Positions 1 through 6,631 of a DNA stretch of 6,631 nt are shown here, piece after piece (the first letter of the stretch is position 1; the number at the start of each line of letters is the position of its first letter). The position numbers and the translations under genes were made by a program. The notes beneath the pieces were generated by a model. The model was given only the letters and a program-made list of their open reading frames with translations, was not told where the DNA came from and made no database searches. Source of the stretch: Pedobacter sp. (GTDB lineage Bacteria; Bacteroidota; Bacteroidia; Sphingobacteriales; Sphingobacteriaceae); contig JASLGV010000526.1 of the NCBI GenBank assembly GCA_030149995.1, positions 1 through 6,631 on the forward strand, read 5' to 3'.

Positions 1-1321
1 AAAAGGACTGGCGTATGTAGATGAGAGCAGTGCTGATGAAATTGCTGCATTAAAAGGCACACCAACAGAACCCGGACAGGATAGCCCATACCGCAACAGA
101 ACTGTTGCTGAAAACCTTGATCTTTTTACCCGGATGAAAAACGGCGAATTTGGCGATGGTGCTTATATTCTGCGAGCCAAGATTGACATGGCCAGCCCGA
201 ATATGCTGATGCGTGATCCGATTATATACCGCATTAAGCATGCTGCGCATCACCGCACCGGTAATAAATGGTGTGTATATCCAATGTATGATTTTGCCCA
301 CGGACAAAGTGACAGTATAGAAAATATTACGCATTCTATTTGTACCCTCGAATATGTATCGCACCGCGAGCTTTACGATTGGTTTATAGAAAAGCTCGAA
401 ATTTTCCCTTCCAAACAATACGAATTTGCACGTTTAAACCTTACTTCTACAGTAATGAGTAAGCGTAAGCTGCTTCAATTGGTTAATGAAAAACTGGTAA
501 GTGGCTGGGACGATCCGCGGATGCCTACAGTTTCCGGTTTGCGCAGAAGAGGTTTTACACCAAAAAGTATCCGCGAGTTTTGCGAGCGTATTGGTATTGC
601 AAAACGCGAAAACCTGATTGAGCTTAGCTTACTGGAGTTCTGTATCCGCGAAGATTTAAATAAATCTGCCAGCCGCGTGATGGCCGTTTTAGATCCGATT
701 AAACTGGTTATAACCAATTATCCGGAAGGAAAATCTGAAGACCTGATTGGTGAGAACAATCCGGAAGCAGAAGATGGTGGCGGCACACGTATTATTCCTT
801 TCAGCAATGAGCTTTGGATAGAACGTGAAGACTTTATGGAAGTGCCGGCTAAAAAATGGTTCCGTTTGGCTCCGGGCGCGATGGTTCGTTTAAAATTTGC
901 CTACATCGTTCAATGCGATCATTTTGTTAAAGATGAAAACGGACAGGTAACAGAAATTCATTGCTCTTACTTCCCTGATTCAAAAAGCGGACAGGACACC
1001 AGCGGATTGAATGTAAAAGGTACAATCCATTGGGTGAGTGCAGCACACGCTAAAACAGCAGAAATCCGTTTATACGACCGCTTATTCAGCTCTGAAACTC
1101 CAGATGCTGAAGAAGGTGATTTTAAAGAATACCTGAATCCGGAAAGCTTAACCATTATTCCGAAGGCGTACATTGAGCCGGCTTTAGCAGAAGCAAATCT
1201 GGAAAGCCGTTATCAGTTTATCCGTAAAGGGTATTTCTGCCTGGATAAGGATTCGACAAGCGATCAACTGGTATTTAACAGAACCGTTACGTTAAAAGAC
1301 ACCTTTAAAAAACCAAATTAA
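1..1321 (+). CDS. glnS: Glutaminyl-tRNA synthetase, 5'-truncated by window edge
   Basis: Cytoplasmic class I aminoacyl-tRNA synthetase that charges tRNA-Gln with glutamine using ATP. The reading frame is open from base 2 to the TAA at 1319-1321, giving 439 residues. Visible GlnRS landmarks are the block [17 protein letters not shown] (about 212-262), the run [19 protein letters not shown] (about 299-355), and the KMSKS-loop variant VMSKRKL at 452-472. The last is followed by the family-typical GWDDPRMPT and [10 protein letters not shown]. The C-terminal part, from about base 670, corresponds to the anticodon-binding beta-barrel domains. In E. coli GlnRS (about 554 residues) the MSK loop lies near residue 268, whereas here it is at visible codon 152. 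About 115-120 N-terminal residues, including the HIGH motif, therefore lie left of the window. The internal ATG at 134 is not the real start, because conserved sequence continues upstream of it. The gene ends at a strong terminator. Identification is from recalled family sequence. Confidence 0.97.
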   Translation, partial: KGLAYVDESSADEIAALKGTPTEPGQDSPYRNRTVAENLDLFTRMKNGEFGDGAYILRAKIDMASPNMLMRDPIIYRIKHAAHHRTGNKWCVYPMYDFAHGQSDSIENITHSICTLEYVSHRELYDWFIEKLEIFPSKQYEFARLNLTSTVMSKRKLLQLVNEKLVSGWDDPRMPTVSGLRRRGFTPKSIREFCERIGIAKRENLIELSLLEFCIREDLNKSASRVMAVLDPIKLVITNYPEGKSEDLIGENNPEAEDGGGTRIIPFSNELWIEREDFMEVPAKKWFRLAPGAMVRLKFAYIVQCDHFVKDENGQVTEIHCSYFPDSKSGQDTSGLNVKGTIHWVSAAHAKTAEIRLYDRLFSSETPDAEEGDFKEYLNPESLTIIPKAYIEPALAEANLESRYQFIRKGYFCLDKDSTSDQLVFNRTVTLKDTFKKPN

Positions 1322-1341
1322 AATTCAAATCTCTTGATAAC

Positions 1342-1377
1342 AAAAAACCGGCAGATCTAAAATCTGCCGGTTTTTTT
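1342..1377. terminator. Bidirectional intrinsic terminator between convergent glnS and amidase
   Basis: A perfect 9-bp stem (CCGGCAGAT at 1348-1356 pairing with ATCTGCCGG at 1362-1370) encloses a 5-base loop. It is flanked by six A on the left and seven T on the right, so read from either strand it is a GC-rich hairpin followed by a U tract. It starts about 20 bases after the glnS stop and lies about 43 bases beyond the stop of the minus-strand amidase. It can therefore end both converging transcripts. Confidence 0.93.
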
Positions 1378-1420
1378 ATTTGAGACTTCTTAGCCAGAAG
1401 AACCTGTTTTATTACCAGGA

Positions 1421-2257
1421 TTAATACTTGGCGTATACGTTATACAGAACCAGTATATCAACAGGTGTAAGTTTTGAAGATAAATCAGTTTGAATAAAAT
1501 GGCGTTTAAATGCCGTAATTGCAGCGCCGAGATCGCTGGTATCATAGCCCATTAGCTTTAAAGCTGTTTCGGCATTGAAATCGGCTGGCGGGTTTTTCAA
1601 CACCTCATCATACCAGTAACCAAAACCATTTTCGGCCAGTTTTTTCCAGGGAAAATTTGCCGGATCGGGTTTACGTTTTGGCGCAATATCAGAATGTCCG
1701 ATAAAGTTACCCGTTGGAATATTATATTTTTTCTTTAAGGTGCCCAATAGCTTAATCAGGCTGTTGATCTGTGCGTCTGTCCAGGGATCTGTTGATCCGT
1801 TGTTATCAAGCTCAATGCCTATAGATGAAGAGTTTAAGTCGGTATCTTTACCCCAGCGCCCGGCACCGGCATGATAAGCCCTGAGGTAATCATTAACCAT
1901 TTGTACTACTTTACCATCCCGGCCAACTACATAATGTGCGCTTACGCCTGTTCTTGCAATGGTAAAAGTTTTAATGGTTTGCGCCAAAGAATCCTGAGCG
2001 GTGTGGTGGATAATTACGAAATTTGGCTTACGGATACCGAAATTTACAGATCCTACCCATTGCTGGTTAGCTGCATTTAACGAATCATATAATTGTCCTT
2101 CGGGAGGTGTTTTAGCGATGATCCCGGCAAAGTCTTTTGCTTTCTGCTTATAAATTTTTTCGCTGGCGGCATATTTATTAACCTTACACCCCGAATAGGC
2201 AATTGCCAGAACAAGCAAAAGCATTAATTGCGGCTTGATAAATCTCTTTAACAACAT
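1421..2257 (-). CDS. AmiD-like lipoprotein N-acetylmuramoyl-L-alanine amidase
   Basis: Zinc amidase (Amidase_2 family) predicted to cut the MurNAc-L-alanine bond of peptidoglycan or muropeptides. It has 278 residues from the ATG at 2255-2257. A basic N-terminus and hydrophobic stretch (residues 11-20) end in a loose lipobox, YSGC, with lipidated Cys24, so it is probably membrane-anchored facing the periplasm. Visible active-site residues are His84 in VIIHHTA, His188 in GHSDIAP and Asp198 in KPDPANFPW as zinc ligands. Glu149 in IGIEL and Lys196 match the catalytic Glu and Lys of E. coli AmiD. The tail (about 210-278, with GYDTSDLGAAITAFKRHF) matches the small C-terminal domain of AmiD. In-frame starts at 2320 (TTG) and 2317 (ATG) add about 20 residues before the signal peptide. 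I rejected them because they spoil the lipoprotein signal and lie upstream of the likely transcription start. No Shine-Dalgarno is seen. AmiD itself would be a reasonable name, but orthology is unproven. Confidence 0.93.
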   Translation of the reverse strand: MLLKRFIKPQLMLLLVLAIAYSGCKVNKYAASEKIYKQKAKDFAGIIAKTPPEGQLYDSLNAANQQWVGSVNFGIRKPNFVIIHHTAQDSLAQTIKTFTIARTGVSAHYVVGRDGKVVQMVNDYLRAYHAGAGRWGKDTDLNSSSIGIELDNNGSTDPWTDAQINSLIKLLGTLKKKYNIPTGNFIGHSDIAPKRKPDPANFPWKKLAENGFGYWYDEVLKNPPADFNAETALKLMGYDTSDLGAAITAFKRHFIQTDLSSKLTPVDILVLYNVYAKY

Positions 2258-2529
2258 AAATTTAGTTCTATTAAACCTGTGAAGGTACGAAGTTAAGATA
2301 AAATAAAGCCTGTACATCAAACTTTATACAAAGCTTTCAAATTTTATTATTTTAGCAACTTTATTTAAAATTGAATGTTCTGAATACGTTCTGCAATAAA
2401 AGCGTAAGAATCAGCAAAATAACAGATTACCTTTCTTACAGAAATTAAGTGCTTTAAAACAAAATATGTATGATTAAGCAGGATTGCATGCCAGAATACC
2501 TCATAACAGTTAAAAAATAATTGAGACGA
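2258..2529. other. Divergent intergenic region between amidase and M49 peptidase
   Basis: This 272-base AT-rich spacer must carry the promoters of both flanking genes. The amidase candidate is listed separately. For the peptidase I found only poor matches to TAnnTTTG, for example TATTTTAG at 2348-2355 and TAAAATTG at 2366-2373. Neither has a clear TTTG at the right distance, so its promoter is unassigned. I see no RNA gene, hairpin terminator or convincing operator repeat here. Confidence 0.7.
2288..2321 (-). promoter_or_regulatory. Candidate primary-sigma promoter of the amidase gene
   Basis: On the minus strand TTTG (2321-2318) is followed after 22 bases by TAACTTCG (2295-2288). This matches the Bacteroidota consensus TTTG, 17-23 bases, TAnnTTTG with one mismatch. 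Transcription would start near 2283, leaving a leader of about 26 bases before the ATG at 2257. The consensus is short and the region AT-rich, so a chance match is possible. Confidence 0.4.
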
Positions 2530-4206
2530 ATGAAAAAATCAACTAAAACAAATATATTCTTATCTGCACTGGCTGTTTCTGCCGGTATGCTGGCAAGCTG
2601 TTCAAATACCTCGAATACAGACAATTCAGGCAACACCACCCAAAAAGACAGCCTTACAGATTATGTTGCCAGCCGGTTACCCATTTACGAAAAGGTTAAA
2701 CTAACCACCAATATAAATGAGTTAAGTGTTAACGACCGTAAGATATTACCACTTCTGATTCAGGCAGCAGAAATTATGGATGAATTGTTTTGGAAACAAG
2801 CGTACCCACAAAGAGACAGCCTGCTTGCCACCATCAAAGATGAGAAGACAAGAGAATTTCTAAAAATCAATTACGGCCCATGGGACCGTTTAAACAACGA
2901 CAAACCTTTTGTTGCCGGCATTGGTACAAAACCAGAGGGCGCCAGCTTTTATCCGGCAGGTTTAACCAAAGAAGCGATTGAAAAGTCTGATTTACCTGAT
3001 AAATTTGGAGCATACTCGGTTATACAGAAAGATGCAACCGGAAAGCTACTTACCGTTCCTTATCATATTTTATATGCTTCTGAACTCCAAAAAGCATCAT
3101 CACTTTTAAAACAAGCGGCCTTAATTACCGAAGATGCCGGTTTAAAAAAATATCTGAATTTAAGAGCAGACGCCTTAGTAACAGATAATTTTACAGCGAG
3201 TGATTATGCCTGGCTGGATATGAAAACCAATGGCCTGGATATTATTATCGGCCCTATAGAAAATTATGAGGATAAGTTATTCAATGCACGTACCAGCTAT
3301 GAGGCTTATGTTTTGGTAAAAGATAAAGAATGGAGCAAGCGCCTGGCAAAATATGTAAAAATGCTTCCCGACCTGCAAAAAGGTTTACCTGTACCTGCAA
3401 AATATAAATCAGAAACGCCAGGTACAGATTCTGAGCTGAATGCTTACGATGTTGTTTATTATGCCGGCGACTGCAATGCAGGATCGAAAACCATTGCGGT
3501 GAACCTGCCAAACGATGAAAAAATTCAGCAGGAAAAAGGCACCCGCCGTTCACAGCTCAAAAATGCCATGCGTGCCAAATTTGAAAAAATCCTGGTACCG
3601 ATTGCAAAAGAACTGATTGATACAGACCAGCAGAAATATATTAATTTCGATGCTTTCTTTGCCAATGTTATGTTCCACGAAGTGGCTCATGGTTTGGGTA
3701 TTAAAAAGACCGTTACCGGAAAAGGATTTGTAAGAGAAGCACTAAAAGAACAATATAGCTGGCTGGAAGAAGGAAAAGCCGATATTTTAGGCCTTTATAT
3801 GGTTACAGGCCTGCTTAAACAAGGCGAATTACAAGGTGATATTAAAGATTATTACACCACCTTTATGGCCGGAATCTTACGTTCTGTACGCTTTGGTGTT
3901 TCTGAAGCACATGGGAAAGCAAATATGCAGTGCTTTAATTACTTTAAAGAAAAAGGTGCTTTCGAGCGTACTGCAAAAGGAACTTACCGCGTAGATTTCG
4001 ATAAGTTTGCCACAGCCATGAACGATTTAAGTGCCTTTATCCTCACCCTGCAAGGAAACGGTGATAAAGCTGCCGTAGAAAAAGCACAGAAAGAAAAAGC
4101 TGTAATTTCTACCGAATTGCAAAATGACCTGGATCGTTTAACGAAAAAAAATATTCCTGTTGATGTTGTTTTTGAACAGGGAGTAGACATACTGGGGGTA
4201 AAATAA
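2530..4206 (+). CDS. Dipeptidyl-peptidase III-like (M49) metallopeptidase lipoprotein, HEXXH type
   Basis: Predicted zinc peptidase of family M49; classical members remove dipeptides from the N-termini of short peptides. It has 558 residues from the ATG at 2530. The signal peptide ends in lipobox LASC with Cys24, so it is likely a lipoprotein, unlike cytosolic eukaryotic DPP III. Family blocks in order are IIIGPIENYEDKLF (about 238-251), LPNDEKIQQEKGTRRSQLKN (about 326-345), the zinc motif HEVAH at 383-387 (base 3676 on), and EEGKAD at 413-418, the counterpart of EECRAE. Inferred zinc ligands are His383, His387 and Glu414, with Glu384 catalytic. Classical M49 enzymes carry HEXXGH, one residue longer; a five-residue HEXXH form is known in some bacterial members such as that of Caldithrix abyssi. 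At 558 residues it is shorter than human DPP III (737). A TTG nine bases upstream is a weaker start. No Shine-Dalgarno is visible. The gene is divergent from the amidase and ends at a strong terminator. Family assignment is firm; the substrate is unknown. Confidence 0.9.
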   Translation: MKKSTKTNIFLSALAVSAGMLASCSNTSNTDNSGNTTQKDSLTDYVASRLPIYEKVKLTTNINELSVNDRKILPLLIQAAEIMDELFWKQAYPQRDSLLATIKDEKTREFLKINYGPWDRLNNDKPFVAGIGTKPEGASFYPAGLTKEAIEKSDLPDKFGAYSVIQKDATGKLLTVPYHILYASELQKASSLLKQAALITEDAGLKKYLNLRADALVTDNFTASDYAWLDMKTNGLDIIIGPIENYEDKLFNARTSYEAYVLVKDKEWSKRLAKYVKMLPDLQKGLPVPAKYKSETPGTDSELNAYDVVYYAGDCNAGSKTIAVNLPNDEKIQQEKGTRRSQLKNAMRAKFEKILVPIAKELIDTDQQKYINFDAFFANVMFHEVAHGLGIKKTVTGKGFVREALKEQYSWLEEGKADILGLYMVTGLLKQGELQGDIKDYYTTFMAGILRSVRFGVSEAHGKANMQCFNYFKEKGAFERTAKGTYRVDFDKFATAMNDLSAFILTLQGNGDKAAVEKAQKEKAVISTELQNDLDRLTKKNIPVDVVFEQGVDILGVK

Positions 4207-4223
4207 GTTACCACTACAACCAT

Positions 4224-4261
4224 AAAAAAAGGCCTGATAAGTATTTATCAGGCCTTTTTTT
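4224..4261. terminator. Intrinsic terminator after the M49 peptidase gene
   Basis: A perfect 10-bp stem (GGCCTGATAA at 4231-4240 pairing with TTATCAGGCC at 4245-4254) has a 4-base loop GTAT. It is flanked by A7 (4224-4230) and T7 (4255-4261), which can extend the pairing. It begins 17 bases after the peptidase stop codon and separates that transcript from the next plus-strand gene. Its symmetry means it could also work on the minus strand, but no minus-strand gene ends here. Confidence 0.93.
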
Positions 4262-4301
4262 ATGCCTATATAATCAGGCTTAACAATTTTTTCAAAAATC
4301 T

Positions 4302-4330
4302 TGTAACCTTTAAAAAAAACCTTCGTCTTA
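4302..4330 (+). promoter_or_regulatory. Candidate ECF-sigma-type promoter for the outer-membrane barrel gene
   Basis: TGTAAC (4302-4307) and CGTCTTA (4324-4330) are separated by 16 bases rich in A/T. An AAC-containing -35 with a CGTC -10 at 16-17 bases is the general pattern of ECF (sigma-E-like) promoters, and this form is common upstream of envelope genes in Bacteroidota. Transcription would start near 4337, giving a leader of about 80 bases before the ATG at 4420. The site lies between a terminator and the only downstream gene, which is where a promoter is needed. No primary-sigma TAnnTTTG box was found in the same gap. Confidence 0.6.
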
Positions 4331-4419
4331 ACAATAACCAGAACAAGGCAAATACTTCGTTTCGAAACTACCATTACAACGCTTACCGATTCAATTCTTT
4401 GCCACTAAAAAATTATCTT

Positions 4420-6631
4420 ATGAAGAACTTTTACCATTTTCTGCTTTTTACGGTAGTCACCTTATCTGCCAGTACACTGTATGCCCAAAACAAAGTAAAT
4501 GAAAATATTACCGGAACCATACTTGATGAACAAAAAAAACCGGCCGATTTTGTAACGGTCTCCTTATTTAAATCGACAGATTCGACGCTGGTAAAAACAA
4601 CATTTACCGATCAGAACGGGCATTTCGGATTTACCGTATCGCTGAAAGGCGGCTATTTTTACAAGGCCAGCTTAATGGGATACAAACCCCTTAAAAGCAA
4701 AATCATTACCTGGAACGGCGAACGGGTTGACTTTGGAACAGCACAACTTGCCGGCGGTAGTCAAACCCTCAAAGAAGTAAGTATTTCGGTTACAAAACCG
4801 CTCATCGAACGAAAAGTAGACAAACTGGTTATGAATGTAGAGAACAGCAGCATTGCTACCGGCTCCACTGCGTTAGAACTTTTACAAAAAGCACCAGGTG
4901 TAACCGTAGACCAGAATGATAACATCTCCATGCAAGGTAAACAAGGCGTATTAATTATGCTCGACGGCAAGCAAACCTACATGAGTAGTGCCGATGTAGC
5001 CAATCTGTTGCGTAATATGCAAAGCTCGCAAATTGAGACTATTGAACTGATTACCAATCCTTCTTCAAAATACGATGCCGCAGGTAATTCTGGAATTATA
5101 AACATTAAAACCAAAAAGAACAAAAGTGCGGGAACCAACGGCAGCGTAACATTGGGTGCAGGCAGAGGCCAGAAAAACAGAGGAAATGCCGGAATTGATT
5201 TAAATCATCGCGATAAAAACATCAATATTTATGGAAACTATAACTACTTCTACAACAGCCGCGTACGCGAGATGTTCATTGACCGGATATCAAACGGAAC
5301 ACCTGATACATATTTTTCCCAGGCAGGAAGCAATACGCGTAGAAACAACAGCAATGGTTATAAAACCGGTTTAGATATATTTCTCAACAAGAATAACACA
5401 CTTGGCCTCCTGGTAAATGGTTATTTTAATAATAGTACAGAAGATGAGCATAACAGGACTTTAATAGGTTCTTCGTTCGCTAAAACAGATTCATCTTTAA
5501 ATGCGGGTACGCATAGTAAAAATAAGTATACCAACATTGCTTACAATATTAATTATAAGTCCATTTTAGATACTGCCGGACAAGAAATTACAGCCGATGC
5601 AGACTATTCGAATTATCATGGAAATCAAAATATAAACTATACCAACAATTATTATTTTCCAAATGGTAATCTCATCAGGCCAGAATTAATAACCAGAAAC
5701 ATTACACCTACAAATATTAAAATAAAGGCATTTAAAGTTGATTATACCTTACCTTTAGATGGCAAAACCAAGCTGGAAACCGGCCTTAAAAGCAGTTGGG
5801 TAAGCACTGATAATGATTTTCGTTCAGAATTCTTCGATAAGAATACGTGGCAAAATGATGTACGTAAAAGTAACCAGTTTATTTATGACGAAAACATTAA
5901 CGCAGCTTATGCAAACCTGAGTAAACAATTTAAAACCACCAGCATTCAACTGGGTTTAAGAGTTGAGCAAACCAGTTCGAAGGGAAATTCCATTACAGAG
6001 AATAAGGTTGTAAAGCGTAATTATTTTGACTTTTTCCCGAGTGTGTTTATTAATCAGGCTTTATCAAAAGACAACAGCCTGGGTATTTCATACAGCCGCC
6101 GTATAGACAGACCAAGTTATGACGATTTAAACCCTTTTATCTACTACCTGGATCAATATACTTACAATAAAGGGAACCCATTCTTAAACCCACAATACAC
6201 GCACAATTTCGAGGTTAATTTTACTTTTCTGAAAAAGTACTTGCTTTCTTTAGGATACAGCAAAACCACCGACTTAATCAGTGAAGTTATATTACCGAAT
6301 GAAGAACAGAAAGCATTGTATCAAACAACCGAAAACCTGGCTAAACGTGATGCACTGAATTTAAATTTGAATGTGCCTGTTCAAATTTTTAAATGGTGGT
6401 CTACCAATAATAACCTGAATGTTTTCAACCTGAAGTATCACGCTCCAGATTTAGCAGGTAATGCATTAAACACCAATAAAACTTCTTTTCAGTTTAAATC
6501 ACAGCAAAATTTTACCATTACAAAGACTTTCAGAGCAGAGCTGAATGCCAGCTATCAATCGGCAATTGACGGTGGAACCATTACTATAAAGGAACAGTAT
6601 GGTGTGGATATGGGTTTAAATAAATCTTTTA
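4420..6631 (+). CDS. Outer-membrane beta-barrel protein, TonB-dependent receptor type (OMP_b-brl_3-like), 3'-truncated
   Basis: The frame is open from the ATG at 4420 to the window edge: 737 codons, no stop. Residues 1-22 form a Sec signal peptide with likely cleavage after LYA, before Gln23. Residues about 28-107 form a CarboxypepD_reg-like beta-sandwich (ITGTILDEQKKPADFVTVSL, then TDQNGHFGF). A plug-like domain follows at about 140-237, with APGVTVDQNDNISMQGKQG, MLDGKQTYM and a conserved end, NPSSKYDAAGNSGIINIKTK. From about residue 243 the sequence is an aromatic- and Asn-rich beta-barrel. It includes the block RPSYDDLNPFIYYLDQY followed by KGNPFLNPQYTHNFE (about 564-599), typical of the OMP_b-brl_3 (PF14905) family. 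Such proteins are usually about 800 residues, so perhaps under 100 are missing. The role is presumably uptake or signalling across the outer membrane; the substrate is not deducible. No adjacent SusD-like gene is visible on the left. No Shine-Dalgarno precedes the start; an ECF-type promoter lies about 90 bases upstream. Confidence 0.92.
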   Translation, partial: MKNFYHFLLFTVVTLSASTLYAQNKVNENITGTILDEQKKPADFVTVSLFKSTDSTLVKTTFTDQNGHFGFTVSLKGGYFYKASLMGYKPLKSKIITWNGERVDFGTAQLAGGSQTLKEVSISVTKPLIERKVDKLVMNVENSSIATGSTALELLQKAPGVTVDQNDNISMQGKQGVLIMLDGKQTYMSSADVANLLRNMQSSQIETIELITNPSSKYDAAGNSGIINIKTKKNKSAGTNGSVTLGAGRGQKNRGNAGIDLNHRDKNINIYGNYNYFYNSRVREMFIDRISNGTPDTYFSQAGSNTRRNNSNGYKTGLDIFLNKNNTLGLLVNGYFNNSTEDEHNRTLIGSSFAKTDSSLNAGTHSKNKYTNIAYNINYKSILDTAGQEITADADYSNYHGNQNINYTNNYYFPNGNLIRPELITRNITPTNIKIKAFKVDYTLPLDGKTKLETGLKSSWVSTDNDFRSEFFDKNTWQNDVRKSNQFIYDENINAAYANLSKQFKTTSIQLGLRVEQTSSKGNSITENKVVKRNYFDFFPSVFINQALSKDNSLGISYSRRIDRPSYDDLNPFIYYLDQYTYNKGNPFLNPQYTHNFEVNFTFLKKYLLSLGYSKTTDLISEVILPNEEQKALYQTTENLAKRDALNLNLNVPVQIFKWWSTNNNLNVFNLKYHAPDLAGNALNTNKTSFQFKSQQNFTITKTFRAELNASYQSAIDGGTITIKEQYGVDMGLNKSF

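Noticed and set aside
50..418. Minus-strand 122-codon ORF opposite glnS
   Set aside because: It is fully antisense to strongly conserved GlnRS sequence and has no recognisable domain; it is a shadow frame.
475..1173. Minus-strand ORFs at 475-717 and 967-1173
   Set aside because: Both are antisense to the conserved GlnRS catalytic and anticodon-binding regions and have no family features.
1871..2080. Plus-strand 69-codon ORF inside the amidase gene
   Set aside because: It is antisense to the amidase core including its catalytic residues, and has no independent support.
2348..2373. TATTTTAG and TAAAATTG as promoter boxes for the M49 gene
   Set aside because: Each has one mismatch in the -7 box but no proper TTTG at 17-23 bases upstream. 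In such AT-rich DNA these matches are not informative.
2454..2639. Minus-strand 61-codon ORF spanning the start of the M49 gene
   Set aside because: It overlaps the signal peptide coding region of the peptidase, and its protein shows no known features.
3281..3553. Minus-strand 90-codon ORF inside the M49 gene
   Set aside because: It is antisense to conserved M49 blocks and is a shadow frame.
4359..4368. Perfect 10-bp palindrome GTTTCGAAAC in the leader of the outer-membrane gene
   Set aside because: It is a single short palindrome that does not extend and has no second copy nearby. It could be an operator but is also expected by chance, so it is not listed as a feature.
3984..4374. Minus-strand ORFs at 3984-4223 and 4138-4374
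   Set aside because: They run through the peptidase 3' end; the second also crosses the terminator hairpin and candidate promoter. Neither encodes a recognisable protein.
1..6631. Mobile element, CRISPR array, tRNA/rRNA, phage or defence system
   Set aside because: Reading both strands I found no transposase or integrase motifs, inverted-repeat ends, direct-repeat arrays or tRNA-like cloverleaf. All long frames are explained by housekeeping or envelope genes.

Overview
The window looks like ordinary chromosome from a member of the Bacteroidota, most likely Sphingobacteriaceae (Pedobacter/Mucilaginibacter type). This is inferred from four things: moderately AT-rich DNA, start codons without a Shine-Dalgarno sequence, lipoproteins with Bacteroidota-style lipoboxes, and an outer-membrane protein combining a CarboxypepD_reg-like domain, a plug and an OMP_b-brl_3-like barrel. 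I could not run a database search, so the genus is a guess.

Layout, left to right. (1) Bases 1-1321, plus strand: the C-terminal four fifths of glutaminyl-tRNA synthetase (glnS), whose start lies outside the window. (2) 1342-1377: a strong, symmetric hairpin terminator shared by two convergent genes. (3) 1421-2257, minus strand: an AmiD-like lipoprotein N-acetylmuramoyl-L-alanine amidase with all expected zinc and catalytic residues. (4) 2258-2529: a 272-base divergent intergenic region. It holds a plausible Bacteroidota promoter for the amidase and no convincing one for the gene to its right. (5) 2530-4206, plus strand: a lipoprotein metallopeptidase homologous to dipeptidyl-peptidase III (family M49), carrying HEXXH in place of the classical six-residue HEXXGH. 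(6) 4224-4261: a second symmetric hairpin terminator. (7) 4207-4419: an intergenic region with a good match to an ECF-sigma-type promoter (TGTAAC, 16 bases, CGTCTTA). (8) 4420 to the right edge, plus strand: an outer-membrane beta-barrel protein of the TonB-dependent-receptor type, 737 codons visible without a stop and truncated by the window end.

The genes do not form one operon: orientations alternate and both plus-strand transcripts end in terminators. A loose functional theme is the cell envelope. The amidase and the M49 peptidase are both predicted lipoproteins, and the last gene is an outer-membrane barrel under a likely ECF sigma factor. I see no mobile element, CRISPR array, tRNA or rRNA gene, and no convincing novel multi-gene system. 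The points most worth a second look are the ECF-type promoter and the HEXXH-type M49 lipoprotein.
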